Positions 25,618-34,367 of a stretch of DNA of 64,000 bases are shown here, piece after piece. The notes below the pieces were generated by a model. The model saw nothing but the letters and a program-made list of their open reading frames with translations. It did not search any database and had not been told where the DNA came from. The stretch is from an uncultured Prevotellaceae bacterium. Its GTDB lineage: Bacteria > Bacteroidota > Bacteroidia > Bacteroidales > Bacteroidaceae. The stretch lies in assembly GCA_937898415.1 (NCBI GenBank), contig CALDLA010000050.1, forward strand, positions 16,481 to 80,480, read 5' to 3'. The position numbers and the translations under genes were made by a program. Position 1 is the stretch's first letter; each line of letters starts with the position of its first letter.

Positions 25618-26619
25618 ATGGCTCTCAAGGACAATTTTATAGAGGATTATAGGAATAGGGTTTTCGATAAAGAAAACCGATCATATCTCATGGGGATTGC
25701 TATACTATGGATTGTCCTTTTACACTTTTACTGTTGGTTTCAAGGTAAACTTCCTTGGTGGATTTATTTTTTCAGTGATGGAGGGACAGGTGTAGATATT
25801 TTCCTGTTTTTGAGCGCATATGGACTGGAGGCTTCGTATAGGAAAAATGGTTGGAGCATCTTTTACAGGAATAGAGCGAAACGTATTCTTCCGGTATATC
25901 TTGTATTTCTGGTATTTGTATTTGGGCTATTTATGAATGAAGTCCCTATTGGCGACATTCTAAAGCAATGCGCAGCACAGTTAACAGGCATTTCCCTATT
26001 TCAAGAACCAAAGTTCTTCTCAACACATTTTGAGTTCGATTGGTTTACGCCTGCCTTAATCATTTATTATTTATTATATCCTGCTATATCTTTTATACTC
26101 AATTTTCTGGCAAAAAGAAATATAGGAGCAGAAATTCTTCTTCTGTTTTTTCTTTTCATTATTAGTCTATTGGCTTTAAGAAGCATACAACTGCCCATAA
26201 AATTATTTTTATATCGTCTGCCTGTCTTTACATTAGGAGCCATAACATACATCCATATGAAGGATAAACAAACAAACCGATTACTGATCCTTTATACAAT
26301 TACGATTATAGGAGGTTTATTAAGTAATCAACATTGGTTCCTGACTTCATCTATCGTCCCTTCATTGTTGTTAGTTTATTCAATGGTTGAAGGACGTCGA
26401 CCATTTAAAAAAACAATTAGTCTTATAGGACGTCATTCCTATGAGGTATATCTCGCGCATATCTTTCCTGTGACAAATTTCTTTATGATATATGTTTTTG
26501 ACAACATATATTTGTATATTGCTGTTACTATCTTATGGACTATAGTTGTGGCTACTGTTTTTAGCGTTTCACAGAAATATATAAATCTGGCAATTAATTA
26601 TAGAAAATTGACACCATGA
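25618..26619 (+). CDS. Membrane acyltransferase (acyltransferase-3 type), 333 aa
   Basis: Multi-pass protein with the N-terminal acyltransferase-3 pattern: MGIAILWIVLLHFY (His in the first membrane helix), then GTGVDIFLFLSAYGL and YRNRAKRILPVY (R-x-x-R). Such enzymes O-acetylate surface glycans. I place the start at 25618, 4 bp after the permease stop; an upstream in-frame Met lies inside wzm. It separates wzm from wzt and is AT-rich, suggesting insertion into an older wzm-wzt pair. It overlaps wzt by 4 bp. Confidence 0.85.
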   Translation: MALKDNFIEDYRNRVFDKENRSYLMGIAILWIVLLHFYCWFQGKLPWWIYFFSDGGTGVDIFLFLSAYGLEASYRKNGWSIFYRNRAKRILPVYLVFLVFVFGLFMNEVPIGDILKQCAAQLTGISLFQEPKFFSTHFEFDWFTPALIIYYLLYPAISFILNFLAKRNIGAEILLLFFLFIISLLALRSIQLPIKLFLYRLPVFTLGAITYIHMKDKQTNRLLILYTITIIGGLLSNQHWFLTSSIVPSLLLVYSMVEGRRPFKKTISLIGRHSYEVYLAHIFPVTNFFMIYVFDNIYLYIAVTILWTIVVATVFSVSQKYINLAINYRKLTP

Positions 26620-27884
26620 GTAATACCGTTATAGAATTCAACAATGTTGGCAAGCAATATGTCCTTGGAACAATCGGCACAGGGACTTTAAGCCAGGATC
26701 TCAATCGTTGGTGGGCCAATATCCGAGGAAAGGAAGATCCGTACCTGAAGATTGGCGAGACGAATGACCGTACCCAGAAAGGTGAAAGTCGTTTCGTCTG
26801 GGCTCTTCGTGATATTAACTTCAAAGTAGAGCAAGGCGATGTCGTAGGTATTGTTGGTAAAAACGGTGCAGGAAAATCTACGCTCTTGAAGATTCTTTCA
26901 CGTGTCACCTCGCCCACAACCGGCGATATCAAGATTAAAGGACGAATCGCCTCACTACTTGAAGTAGGAACAGGCTTCCATCCAGAGATGACGGGCCGTG
27001 AGAACATCTTCATGAATGGATCTATCATGGGTATGACCAAAGCTGAGATTAAAAGCAAATTTGACGAGATTGTAGATTTTGCCGGCGTTGCTAAATACGT
27101 GGATACGCCAGTCAAACGCTACTCATCTGGCATGATGGTTCGCCTCGGCTTTGCCATCGCTGCCCACCTGGAGCCAGAGATTCTTGTGGTAGACGAAGTC
27201 CTCGCCGTCGGAGATGCAGAGTTCCAAAAGAAGGCTATTGGTAAAATGCAAGATGTCAGCAAGGACCAAGGCCGTACAGTACTCTTCGTCAGCCATAATA
27301 TGGCTGCTGTTCGTAGTCTTTGTACACGGGGCATCATGCTCAAGAATGGCATGGTCGATTTTGCAGGAACCATCCCGGACACTCTTAATCACTACCTTAA
27401 AAACAGTGAATCTTCACAGCAAACAAAGATTGTTGACAATATAAAATGGATCAAAAATACTCTGAAGATAGATTCAATCAGTATAAATGGATCTGAAGAA
27501 TCTTTCTCAACAATAAAAAATGGTCAGGATTCATTGGATGTCATGATAACCGGCTATGCTGAAGAAGATATGACTTATGATGTCATGATGACTCTAAAAA
27601 GCAAAGAAGGCATACCGTTAGCCACCTATGCCATTGGTCATTATTATGGAGAATTACAACATATTGAGAGTGGTACATTCACAATAAAGCGTTCAATAAA
27701 ACTCCCCCAAATTCTCAGCAAGGGCATCTTAATGGCTGATTTGTACCTGCATCATCCAATGGTAGAGTACTTGATGCAAGCACCGGATTGTTGTACACTT
27801 GAAAGTGAAGGATTCCAGCAGGGATTTGGCAGAGCACTGAGTCAGGAGCACAATGGTTTTATAGGATTTGAGAATTATGAATAA
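26616..27884 (+). CDS. wzt: Polysaccharide ABC transporter ATPase (Wzt-like), 422 aa
   Basis: Residues about 1-250 are the ATPase: Walker A GIVGKNGAGKSTL, signature YSSGMMVRLGFAIA, Walker B ILVVDEVLAVGD and H-loop VSHNMAAV. Residues about 270-422 form a Wzt C-terminal carbohydrate-binding-type domain, which in related transporters recognises the finished glycan end. The ATPase half has base composition like the flanking chromosome, whereas the C-terminal half from about 27420 is AT-rich like the following glycan genes. Domain exchange is therefore likely. Confidence 0.92.
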   Translation: MSNTVIEFNNVGKQYVLGTIGTGTLSQDLNRWWANIRGKEDPYLKIGETNDRTQKGESRFVWALRDINFKVEQGDVVGIVGKNGAGKSTLLKILSRVTSPTTGDIKIKGRIASLLEVGTGFHPEMTGRENIFMNGSIMGMTKAEIKSKFDEIVDFAGVAKYVDTPVKRYSSGMMVRLGFAIAAHLEPEILVVDEVLAVGDAEFQKKAIGKMQDVSKDQGRTVLFVSHNMAAVRSLCTRGIMLKNGMVDFAGTIPDTLNHYLKNSESSQQTKIVDNIKWIKNTLKIDSISINGSEESFSTIKNGQDSLDVMITGYAEEDMTYDVMMTLKSKEGIPLATYAIGHYYGELQHIESGTFTIKRSIKLPQILSKGILMADLYLHHPMVEYLMQAPDCCTLESEGFQQGFGRALSQEHNGFIGFENYE

Positions 27885-28815
27885 GACAACTATTATTTAC
27901 AGTCTGTCAACACGAGGCTTATACTCAGAGTTGTTCAATCTAAGCCTTGCCATTGTATATGCCCGAAAAAAGCGTCTTTCACTTAGGCTGAACACTTATC
28001 TATGGAATTCACGAATAAAAAAGGGCTGGCAAGATTATTTTGAGCCGACATTAGAGTGTTCCAACGATCCCCTTTCTGCTCAAGACAAGGTGTACTCAAA
28101 TGAAAGGATTTGGATTGGGAAGATCTATTATAATCCTCGCGCCTTTTTTTTATACTATTATAGGTTATTCCTTAACAAGGTTTATCTTGTACTACATCCC
28201 AGAAACCTACTCACAAGAGAAATATTTAGTGAAATGCGTTCTGTAGAATTCATACATGATGTTCTTGGAAAAGATGCTTTTAATCTGATGTCTTTATCAT
28301 TCAAACAAATGTATGTAATTAACAATGAAACAAAACAATTGATAAGGAAAAGAACTGAGAGGTTAGAACTGCCTGACAGTTACATCGGGGTGCATATACG
28401 GAGGGGAGATAAAATCACCTCGCAAGAGATGCAGGATATTCATCTTGACAAATATATAAATGCCATTGTCGCATATAAAAATATAAGTTCCAATGTCTAT
28501 ATAGCAACTGATGACATCAGTATAGTCAGTTATATTAAGGAAAGGACAAAGACTCAGAATATCGCTATTTATTATAACAATCTTAATCATTCTCAGGGTT
28601 TCAACGAATCTGACTTTAATCAGGCATCATTGGAAACCAGGAAAGAAGAGACTCTCAATGTCTTGTTAGATATGGATGTTCTGGTTCACTCGCAATTCTT
28701 CATTGGGACATATACATCTAATCTAAGCCGTGTTGTTCCCCTTTTTTTAGGTCTTGACAAATGTATAAGTTTGGATAATGACTGGAATATCATTAACAGT
28801 TTAAATGGGTTATAA
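27877..28815 (+). CDS. GT23-like (FUT8/NodZ-type) glycosyltransferase, 312 aa
   Basis: The donor-binding motif GVHIRRGDK and the later VYIATDDISIVSYIKE and FIGTYTSNLSRVV resemble alpha-1,6-fucosyltransferases of family GT23 (HxRRxDK, then ATDDP and TFSSQVCRVA). GT11 fucosyltransferases share HxRRGD but usually end in NSTFSWW, which is absent here. Fucose as donor sugar is an inference. I start it at 27877 (MNKTTIIYSL), overlapping the wzt stop by 8 bp. It is AT-rich. Confidence 0.65.
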   Translation: MNKTTIIYSLSTRGLYSELFNLSLAIVYARKKRLSLRLNTYLWNSRIKKGWQDYFEPTLECSNDPLSAQDKVYSNERIWIGKIYYNPRAFFLYYYRLFLNKVYLVLHPRNLLTREIFSEMRSVEFIHDVLGKDAFNLMSLSFKQMYVINNETKQLIRKRTERLELPDSYIGVHIRRGDKITSQEMQDIHLDKYINAIVAYKNISSNVYIATDDISIVSYIKERTKTQNIAIYYNNLNHSQGFNESDFNQASLETRKEETLNVLLDMDVLVHSQFFIGTYTSNLSRVVPLFLGLDKCISLDNDWNIINSLNGL

Positions 28816-28833
28816 AAACGGAAAGGTATTAAT

Positions 28834-30597
28834 ATGTACATGATAAAACTCACGAACAGATATATTATCTTCGAGATAACATGGATTATGTGTATATTTG
28901 CGAACATCATCTATACACATACAACGATTATGCACTTATATAAATGGTATCACGTTGTATATCCGACATCCCACATCTGTTTTCTGTTATTTGAAGGCTT
29001 CTCTTTTTATTTTCTATCATTCATATATCCAAAGCGTCGAAATATCATACTATTACTATTTTATTTTTTTATAACCATCATACTTTGGATAAATGTTGGT
29101 TACAGCAGATATTTCGATACATATATGCCTCTGTCATTATATGTTGAATTTAATAATCTCAATGGCTTGCTTCCCAACATTAAGGATGCCATAGAAAAGA
29201 CTGATCTGTTTTTCTTGGTGACAAGTATCATCATATCATTAGTATATTACAAATTTGGAAACAAACCCAAACCACAAAAATGGTATATATTACCATTATT
29301 ATTTGTTGGCCTTCTTTTCTGCACGTTCATACGGCATTATAAGAGCATAAAGAGTGAGCATGATCATCTGGTAGAACACTTTATGGAACTAAATGATCAA
29401 CGAAGCGTATGGGATACTATGTGTGAACGCAGACAAATGATGGAAAACAATATGCCCAAAGAGAGTTCTAACTATTATGGCATTGGTCTTACCTTATTCT
29501 TGAATATTATAGATCAGTTTTACAATGCTCAAAAAACATATTATACTGAAGAGGAAACAATAGAAATCAACAATCACAAATACCCTTCCGCCTATCCTTT
29601 ACCTAATGACACTACTAAAAATCTGATTCTTATTCTTGTTGAATCATTATCAACTTATCCCATCAACAGGTCTTATAACGGGATTGAACTTACCCCCAAT
29701 ATTAATAAACTAATAAAAGACTCTTATTACAATTCAAATATGGCATCTGAAGCCATCTTAGGAGAGTCGAGTGATGGCCAATTTATCTATCTTACCGGAC
29801 TACTTCCTTTGAAGAGAGGTGTCACTATCAATGAAATAAGAACGCAACATATAACCACATTTATTTCCATTGCCAAACAGCAAATTCCGTCTTTATATAC
29901 TCAAATGACAATTCCAACGGACAAAAATGCATGGTCACAAGAAACCATGTGTCAGAAATATGGTATCAACAAACTTTTTTCAAAAGAACAATACTCTCAT
30001 AAAATAGAAGATGAATGGCTAAATGATAAACAACTCTTTGATTTTGCGACTGAAACAGACAAAAATCTTGAACCGCCTTTTATCAGTATCATTCTCACAT
30101 CCTCCATGCATTCGCCATATTATAAGTCTTATGAGGAATATCAGATTGACTATCCGGATAACTTCTCAACTGAACTCAAACACTATCTCGATAATGTACA
30201 TTATATGGACAAATATTTAGGGGAGTACTTACTCTCCTTACAGAAATATCCTTGGTATGAAGAATGTACGATTATTATAACAGCAGATCATAAGCCAAAT
30301 GGTCCTAAACTAAACGCTTATGATAAGGATTTGTTCACAACACTACCTTTGATTATTATTCATCCTCCTCATGAATATAAGGGAGAAATGAACGACAAAC
30401 CAATATATCAAACATCTTTATTCCCCTCCATTATTGACATGCTCCACCTTAATTCAAAGTGGAAAGGAGTCGGAATCAGTTTGTTTGCTCCTGAAGATAT
30501 TAAGAACAGTTCGTATGAGAGAGAGAGAGAGGAATTAAAAGAAAAAATATCAAACTACATAATACTTAATGAATTAATGGTATCTGATAAGCAATAA
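28834..30597 (+). CDS. LTA synthase/sulfatase-superfamily phosphotransferase, 587 aa
   Basis: About five N-terminal membrane segments (residues 10-160) precede a periplasmic alkaline-phosphatase-fold domain: LILILVESLSTYPIN (metal-binding Glu), GESSDGQFIYLTGLLPL (the Ser/Thr nucleophile is probably one of these Ser), and TADHKPNG (metal-binding Asp/His). Relatives transfer phosphoglycerol or phosphoethanolamine to glycans or lipids. Its position in a glycan cluster suggests a phospho-decorated surface polysaccharide. It ends 13 bp before the convergent GT2 gene. Confidence 0.82.
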   Translation: MYMIKLTNRYIIFEITWIMCIFANIIYTHTTIMHLYKWYHVVYPTSHICFLLFEGFSFYFLSFIYPKRRNIILLLFYFFITIILWINVGYSRYFDTYMPLSLYVEFNNLNGLLPNIKDAIEKTDLFFLVTSIIISLVYYKFGNKPKPQKWYILPLLFVGLLFCTFIRHYKSIKSEHDHLVEHFMELNDQRSVWDTMCERRQMMENNMPKESSNYYGIGLTLFLNIIDQFYNAQKTYYTEEETIEINNHKYPSAYPLPNDTTKNLILILVESLSTYPINRSYNGIELTPNINKLIKDSYYNSNMASEAILGESSDGQFIYLTGLLPLKRGVTINEIRTQHITTFISIAKQQIPSLYTQMTIPTDKNAWSQETMCQKYGINKLFSKEQYSHKIEDEWLNDKQLFDFATETDKNLEPPFISIILTSSMHSPYYKSYEEYQIDYPDNFSTELKHYLDNVHYMDKYLGEYLLSLQKYPWYEECTIIITADHKPNGPKLNAYDKDLFTTLPLIIIHPPHEYKGEMNDKPIYQTSLFPSIIDMLHLNSKWKGVGISLFAPEDIKNSSYEREREELKEKISNYIILNELMVSDKQ

Positions 30598-30610
30598 TAG
30601 TAGCGTAAGA

Positions 30611-31549
30611 TTATGAAATCAAATATTTCAAGACGGCGAGAATCTTCTCTTTTCCATACAGGTGGTTACTGTGCCTCACAATGTTTATGATATACCAGAA
30701 TTTCGACAGCGGTAATTTGGAAATGAAAACGTCTATTAAGTAGGCATATCTTCGCTTAAAATAGAAATAGGACGCTCCCGCATACAATTTGCTATCTGTA
30801 GATTTTTCAATACTCTTTAAATGGACTTTCTGTAACCAGTCAGCAAACATATTTGTTGCCTCAATCTGCCCAAGCGTTAATCCGACTGAATTCTGATTGG
30901 AAAGATTGATAGTAGATACTCTAAAACAAAAATCAGGTGTGGCTATACATGCAACACCGTTTTTCGACATTGAAAGAGCCGTAGCGTCATCACTGAAATG
31001 CGCATGAGGGAAGTTGACAAATCCCCCCATGGCCAACAATGCTGATTTCCTGAAGATGTAATTGGATATACAAGAAATAAAGCCCTTACTCCAGAAATAG
31101 GTAAATGCTGCACCTGACAAATACTCAGGCAGGGGGAATTCATATTCCAGCGTATCTTCTGTAGTTCCAATTTTCCTCACTCCAGAACGTATGAGATCAA
31201 CACTGGGGTACTTTTCTATTAATTGTACTGCATGTTTCAGAAAATCAGGCTCAAACATGTCATCATCCGCTGCAAGCACAACATAGTCATATCGTGAAAA
31301 AGATACGCAATGGTTCCAGTTTCGTACCAAGTCCGTTCCCCCGAGGTTTTTCTCATTTATTTCGTATCGGATTTTTTCATTTTTATATTGACTAACGACA
31401 CTTCCTATGTCTTCTGGTGATGCATCGTTTACAATAATTAGTTCAAAATCCTGATAGGTCTGAGCCAAAATACTGTCTATAGCCTTCTTTATAAACTCTC
31501 GTTTGTAGGCTGGCATTACAAAAGAAAAAGAGATATTGGCCATATTCAT
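30611..31549 (-). CDS. Family 2 glycosyltransferase, 312 aa
   Basis: GT-A fold: ISFSFVMPAYKREFIKKAIDSIL, then IIVNDASPEDI and the metal-binding AADDDMFEPDF. The start at 31549 overlaps the upstream GT2 stop as ATGA, which is the usual coupling here; longer upstream in-frame sequence lies inside that gene. It is the last of four minus-strand GT2 genes. The substrate is unknown. Confidence 0.88.
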   Translation of the reverse strand: MNMANISFSFVMPAYKREFIKKAIDSILAQTYQDFELIIVNDASPEDIGSVVSQYKNEKIRYEINEKNLGGTDLVRNWNHCVSFSRYDYVVLAADDDMFEPDFLKHAVQLIEKYPSVDLIRSGVRKIGTTEDTLEYEFPLPEYLSGAAFTYFWSKGFISCISNYIFRKSALLAMGGFVNFPHAHFSDDATALSMSKNGVACIATPDFCFRVSTINLSNQNSVGLTLGQIEATNMFADWLQKVHLKSIEKSTDSKLYAGASYFYFKRRYAYLIDVFISKLPLSKFWYIINIVRHSNHLYGKEKILAVLKYLIS

Positions 31550-32508
31550 CGTTTTAAAAGAGGAATCAATCCGTAGAGCGGTGACTGTGCCAACCGGAAA
31601 AGCAGTTTGTTTCCTGAAGAGAAACTCATCTCTTTCCAGGCATTGTTGCTCTCCGGGAAAAGTGCTCTCCAACGTTTCACATCAACGCAGTTATTGTCCA
31701 ATAGCAAAGGAAGCTTCGAGACGAACTTACGTTGACAAAGCTCTTTCTTTACAACCTCATAAACCCCCTTCTCACGATAGAACTCTTCAGTTTTACGAAT
31801 AGCTGCAGCTTGGCTCTCTACAGCAAAAATGGTGGTGTGTGTGTAATTATTGGGATTATACTGTATCCAATGATACATACATCTGTCAACCCCGGCAAAT
31901 CTTTGAGCATAATAGAATAATTGACAACAGAAGAAATAGTCATCAACCATATTTCTATCAGGAATGAAACGAACTTCATCACGATGTTCTGTTACGATTG
32001 TACTACGGACTAACAGTTTCCACATGACTCCTTTGATAGTAAGCAGGGTTATTGCCCGCATCATCTCATCATGGTCGTTGGTATATTTTTGCGGATGTTC
32101 CACACTATGGTCTGCATATTCCTCTATATAACCACAGCCTGAAATGTCAGCATTTCCTTTTATGGCAGCTTCTACAAGAAGCTCCACCATGTCTTGGTCA
32201 ATATAGTCATCACTATCGATAAAAAGGAAGTAGTCGCCAGTCATATTGTCCAGACAATCATTTCTTGAAGCAGAAATACCTTGATTCTGTTCATGAATGA
32301 TAATCTTACACTTGGCGGCCATACCGTATTTCTCAATCTTTTCATTGATAACCTCCATGCTTCTGTCCGGAGTACAATCATTCACGAAGACGTATTCAAT
32401 GTTAGTGTAGGTCTGCGTAAAGAGTGACTCCACACAACGGCCTACATACTTTTCCACCTTATAGAAAGGTACGAGGATTGAAACTTTTATGTTCTGTTCC
32501 ATATTCAA
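31546..32508 (-). CDS. Family 2 glycosyltransferase, 320 aa
   Basis: GT-A motifs VSILVPFYKVEKYVGRCVESL, FVNDCTPDRS and FIDSDDYIDQDM (DxD). It is a clear paralogue of the next gene upstream: both begin MNMEQ-I-VSIL and end with a similar tail (LFRLAQSPLYGLIPLLKR against LAENGLFALLKLIQR). It overlaps both neighbours by 4 bp. The donor and acceptor sugars cannot be told from the sequence. Confidence 0.9.
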   Translation of the reverse strand: MNMEQNIKVSILVPFYKVEKYVGRCVESLFTQTYTNIEYVFVNDCTPDRSMEVINEKIEKYGMAAKCKIIIHEQNQGISASRNDCLDNMTGDYFLFIDSDDYIDQDMVELLVEAAIKGNADISGCGYIEEYADHSVEHPQKYTNDHDEMMRAITLLTIKGVMWKLLVRSTIVTEHRDEVRFIPDRNMVDDYFFCCQLFYYAQRFAGVDRCMYHWIQYNPNNYTHTTIFAVESQAAAIRKTEEFYREKGVYEVVKKELCQRKFVSKLPLLLDNNCVDVKRWRALFPESNNAWKEMSFSSGNKLLFRLAQSPLYGLIPLLKR

Positions 32509-33461
32509 CGCTGTATCAGTTTTAACAATGCGAACAATCCGTTCTCTGCCAACCAGAACTTGATTTTTTCTTTTCTTGAATAACCCATTTCACGCCAAAC
32601 GCCATTTGCTTCTGGAAATGTTTTCCGATAACTCTGGTAATCCAATAGCTGCTTGGTCAGGAAATTGCTTTTTATATTGAATTTCCTTAACAGCAGTTTA
32701 TGTTCCACGTCATTGTCATAGAGACCTTTATCACGGCAGAAAGCCTCTACCTCCTCCACACCTTTGATATGCATATTTACGCTCCATAGCGTCTGAAGAG
32801 ATACACGAGCCTGGTTGTACTGCACATAATGGTAGAATGCCTTCGGAAGAGAAGCAAAACTCTTTGCATAATAATAGAGTTTCACGGACATGATGTAATC
32901 TTCAACAATATCCACATGGGGAGTAATCGTAAAATTGTCAAAAAGGCTACGTCTAATGAGCAGTTTCCACAAAACGGTAGCAATATCATAGTTCAGACAT
33001 CTATACAAATTCTCACGACATGATTCTGCATAGTTTTCATGGTGATAAGTAGTCTTGCCTGAAAGAAAGTCTTTCATGAAATCACACCCAACGATATCGA
33101 CAGTGCCGCTTTGTGTTGCGGCAACCATTTGTTCTACAGCATCTTTCTCTATCCAGTCATCACTATCTACAAAGAATACATAATCTCCTTTTGCATGAGC
33201 GATACAATCCGTACGCGATACTGCAATTCCCTCATTTTGATCATGATTGATGATAGTATACCTACTCTTTTCAATACGATGCTTCTCGATGGTGTTGATA
33301 AGTACCTGGAGACTGTTATCGGGTGAACAGTCATTTACGAACACATAATCCAAATAAGGATATGTTTGGGTAAATATGGAATCCAGTGTCTTCTCAAGAT
33401 ACTGTTCCACCTTATAAACAGGCATTAGGATTGATACTCGGATCGTCTGCTCCATATTCAT
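32505..33461 (-). CDS. Family 2 glycosyltransferase, 318 aa
   Basis: GT-A motifs VSILMPVYKVEQYLEKTLDSIF, FVNDCSPDNS and FVDSDDWIEKDAV (DxD), paralogous to the gene at 31546-32508. It overlaps its neighbours by 4 bp on both sides, within a four-gene translationally coupled set. One member of the set may be the galactofuranosyl transferase that uses the product of the adjacent UDP-galactopyranose mutase. Confidence 0.9.
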   Translation of the reverse strand: MNMEQTIRVSILMPVYKVEQYLEKTLDSIFTQTYPYLDYVFVNDCSPDNSLQVLINTIEKHRIEKSRYTIINHDQNEGIAVSRTDCIAHAKGDYVFFVDSDDWIEKDAVEQMVAATQSGTVDIVGCDFMKDFLSGKTTYHHENYAESCRENLYRCLNYDIATVLWKLLIRRSLFDNFTITPHVDIVEDYIMSVKLYYYAKSFASLPKAFYHYVQYNQARVSLQTLWSVNMHIKGVEEVEAFCRDKGLYDNDVEHKLLLRKFNIKSNFLTKQLLDYQSYRKTFPEANGVWREMGYSRKEKIKFWLAENGLFALLKLIQR

Positions 33462-34255
33462 TTCTTTTGAAGTTTCAGTAACAACGTACCCAGTCTGAAT
33501 AGTAATTTGTCAATACCATAGTGTTTGCGCAACTGAGGGGTCAAAGTCTGGGTAAGACATTCGGATGCTTTCAATTTCCTGTAATCAGCAAGAACCCTTG
33601 GAGGAAATAATGCAGACAACACTTCCTCCTTTTCCTGACGCATCAACTTAGGATTAGAAGAACTCAGTCCTTCTGTATTATATCTGGCAACGAACACATC
33701 AAGATAGCGGATTGAGCAATGATCAAGAATTAACGTCTGAACGAAGAATTTCCAATCAGAGGAGATTTTAAGGCTTTCGTCATAAGGATACTTTCTTAAC
33801 AGACTCGTTCTGATGAAGGATCCCTGATGCGGAATAGAACCAGAATAGAGATGATACATTGTCAGGTCGCTATGGGGAGGTGGAGAGATGATGTGGTTTT
33901 CATCATCAATGGATACTTTTCCTACCACAACATCTTCTGTTGGACTGGCAGAATTTACTCTTGCTAACACTTCCTCATCATAAAACCAATCGCCTGAGTT
34001 CATGAAGATACAGTAGTCGCCGTGGGCTTGGGCCACGCCTTTGTTCATGGCGTGGTAGATGCCACGGTCGTGCTCTGATACCCAGTAGTCTATCTGGTCG
34101 GCGTACTGCCTGATGACCTCTGTGCTGCCATCCGTCGAACCACCGTCGATGACAATGAACTCCTTGTCCGTAGACTTTTGCTGCACCACGGATTCAATGG
34201 TGCGGCGTAGCCCGTCGCGGTTATTATAGTTGATGGTAATCACAGAATAGCGCAT
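33458..34255 (-). CDS. Family 2 glycosyltransferase (WcaA-like), 265 aa
   Basis: The opening MRYSVITINYNNRDGLRRTIESV, then VIDGGSTDGSTEVI, and the segment WVSEHDRGIYHAMNKGV with metal site MNSGDWFYDEE are typical of the WcaA/PgaC-type GT2 subgroup used in colanic-acid-like and O-antigen synthesis. It is the first gene of the minus-strand GT2 operon, behind a promoter at 34272-34303. Its GC content rises towards the 5' end, matching the flanking chromosome. Confidence 0.9.
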   Translation of the reverse strand: MRYSVITINYNNRDGLRRTIESVVQQKSTDKEFIVIDGGSTDGSTEVIRQYADQIDYWVSEHDRGIYHAMNKGVAQAHGDYCIFMNSGDWFYDEEVLARVNSASPTEDVVVGKVSIDDENHIISPPPHSDLTMYHLYSGSIPHQGSFIRTSLLRKYPYDESLKISSDWKFFVQTLILDHCSIRYLDVFVARYNTEGLSSSNPKLMRQEKEEVLSALFPPRVLADYRKLKASECLTQTLTPQLRKHYGIDKLLFRLGTLLLKLQKK

Positions 34256-34271
34256 GTTCGTATTTTTGCCT

Positions 34272-34303
34272 CAAAAGTACACAATAATTTCCATTTATGC
34301 AAA
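34272..34303 (-). promoter_or_regulatory. Promoter for the GT2 operon
   Basis: On the minus strand TTTG (34303-34300) and TACTTTTG (34279-34272) are separated by 20 bp, about 17 bp before the GT2 start at 34255. Confidence 0.6.
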
Positions 34304-34318
34304 TATTGTCCCCAAAAA

Positions 34319-34350
34319 TTGGATATTTCAAGTCTTTTTAGTAATTTTGC
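34319..34350 (+). promoter_or_regulatory. Promoter for glf
   Basis: TTG (34319-34321) and TAATTTTGC (34342-34350) have a 20-bp spacer and lead into glf at 34368. It is divergent from the GT2 promoter, with only about 15 bp between the two -33 boxes. Confidence 0.6.
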
Positions 34351-34367
34351 CGAAAATAATCTGTAGT

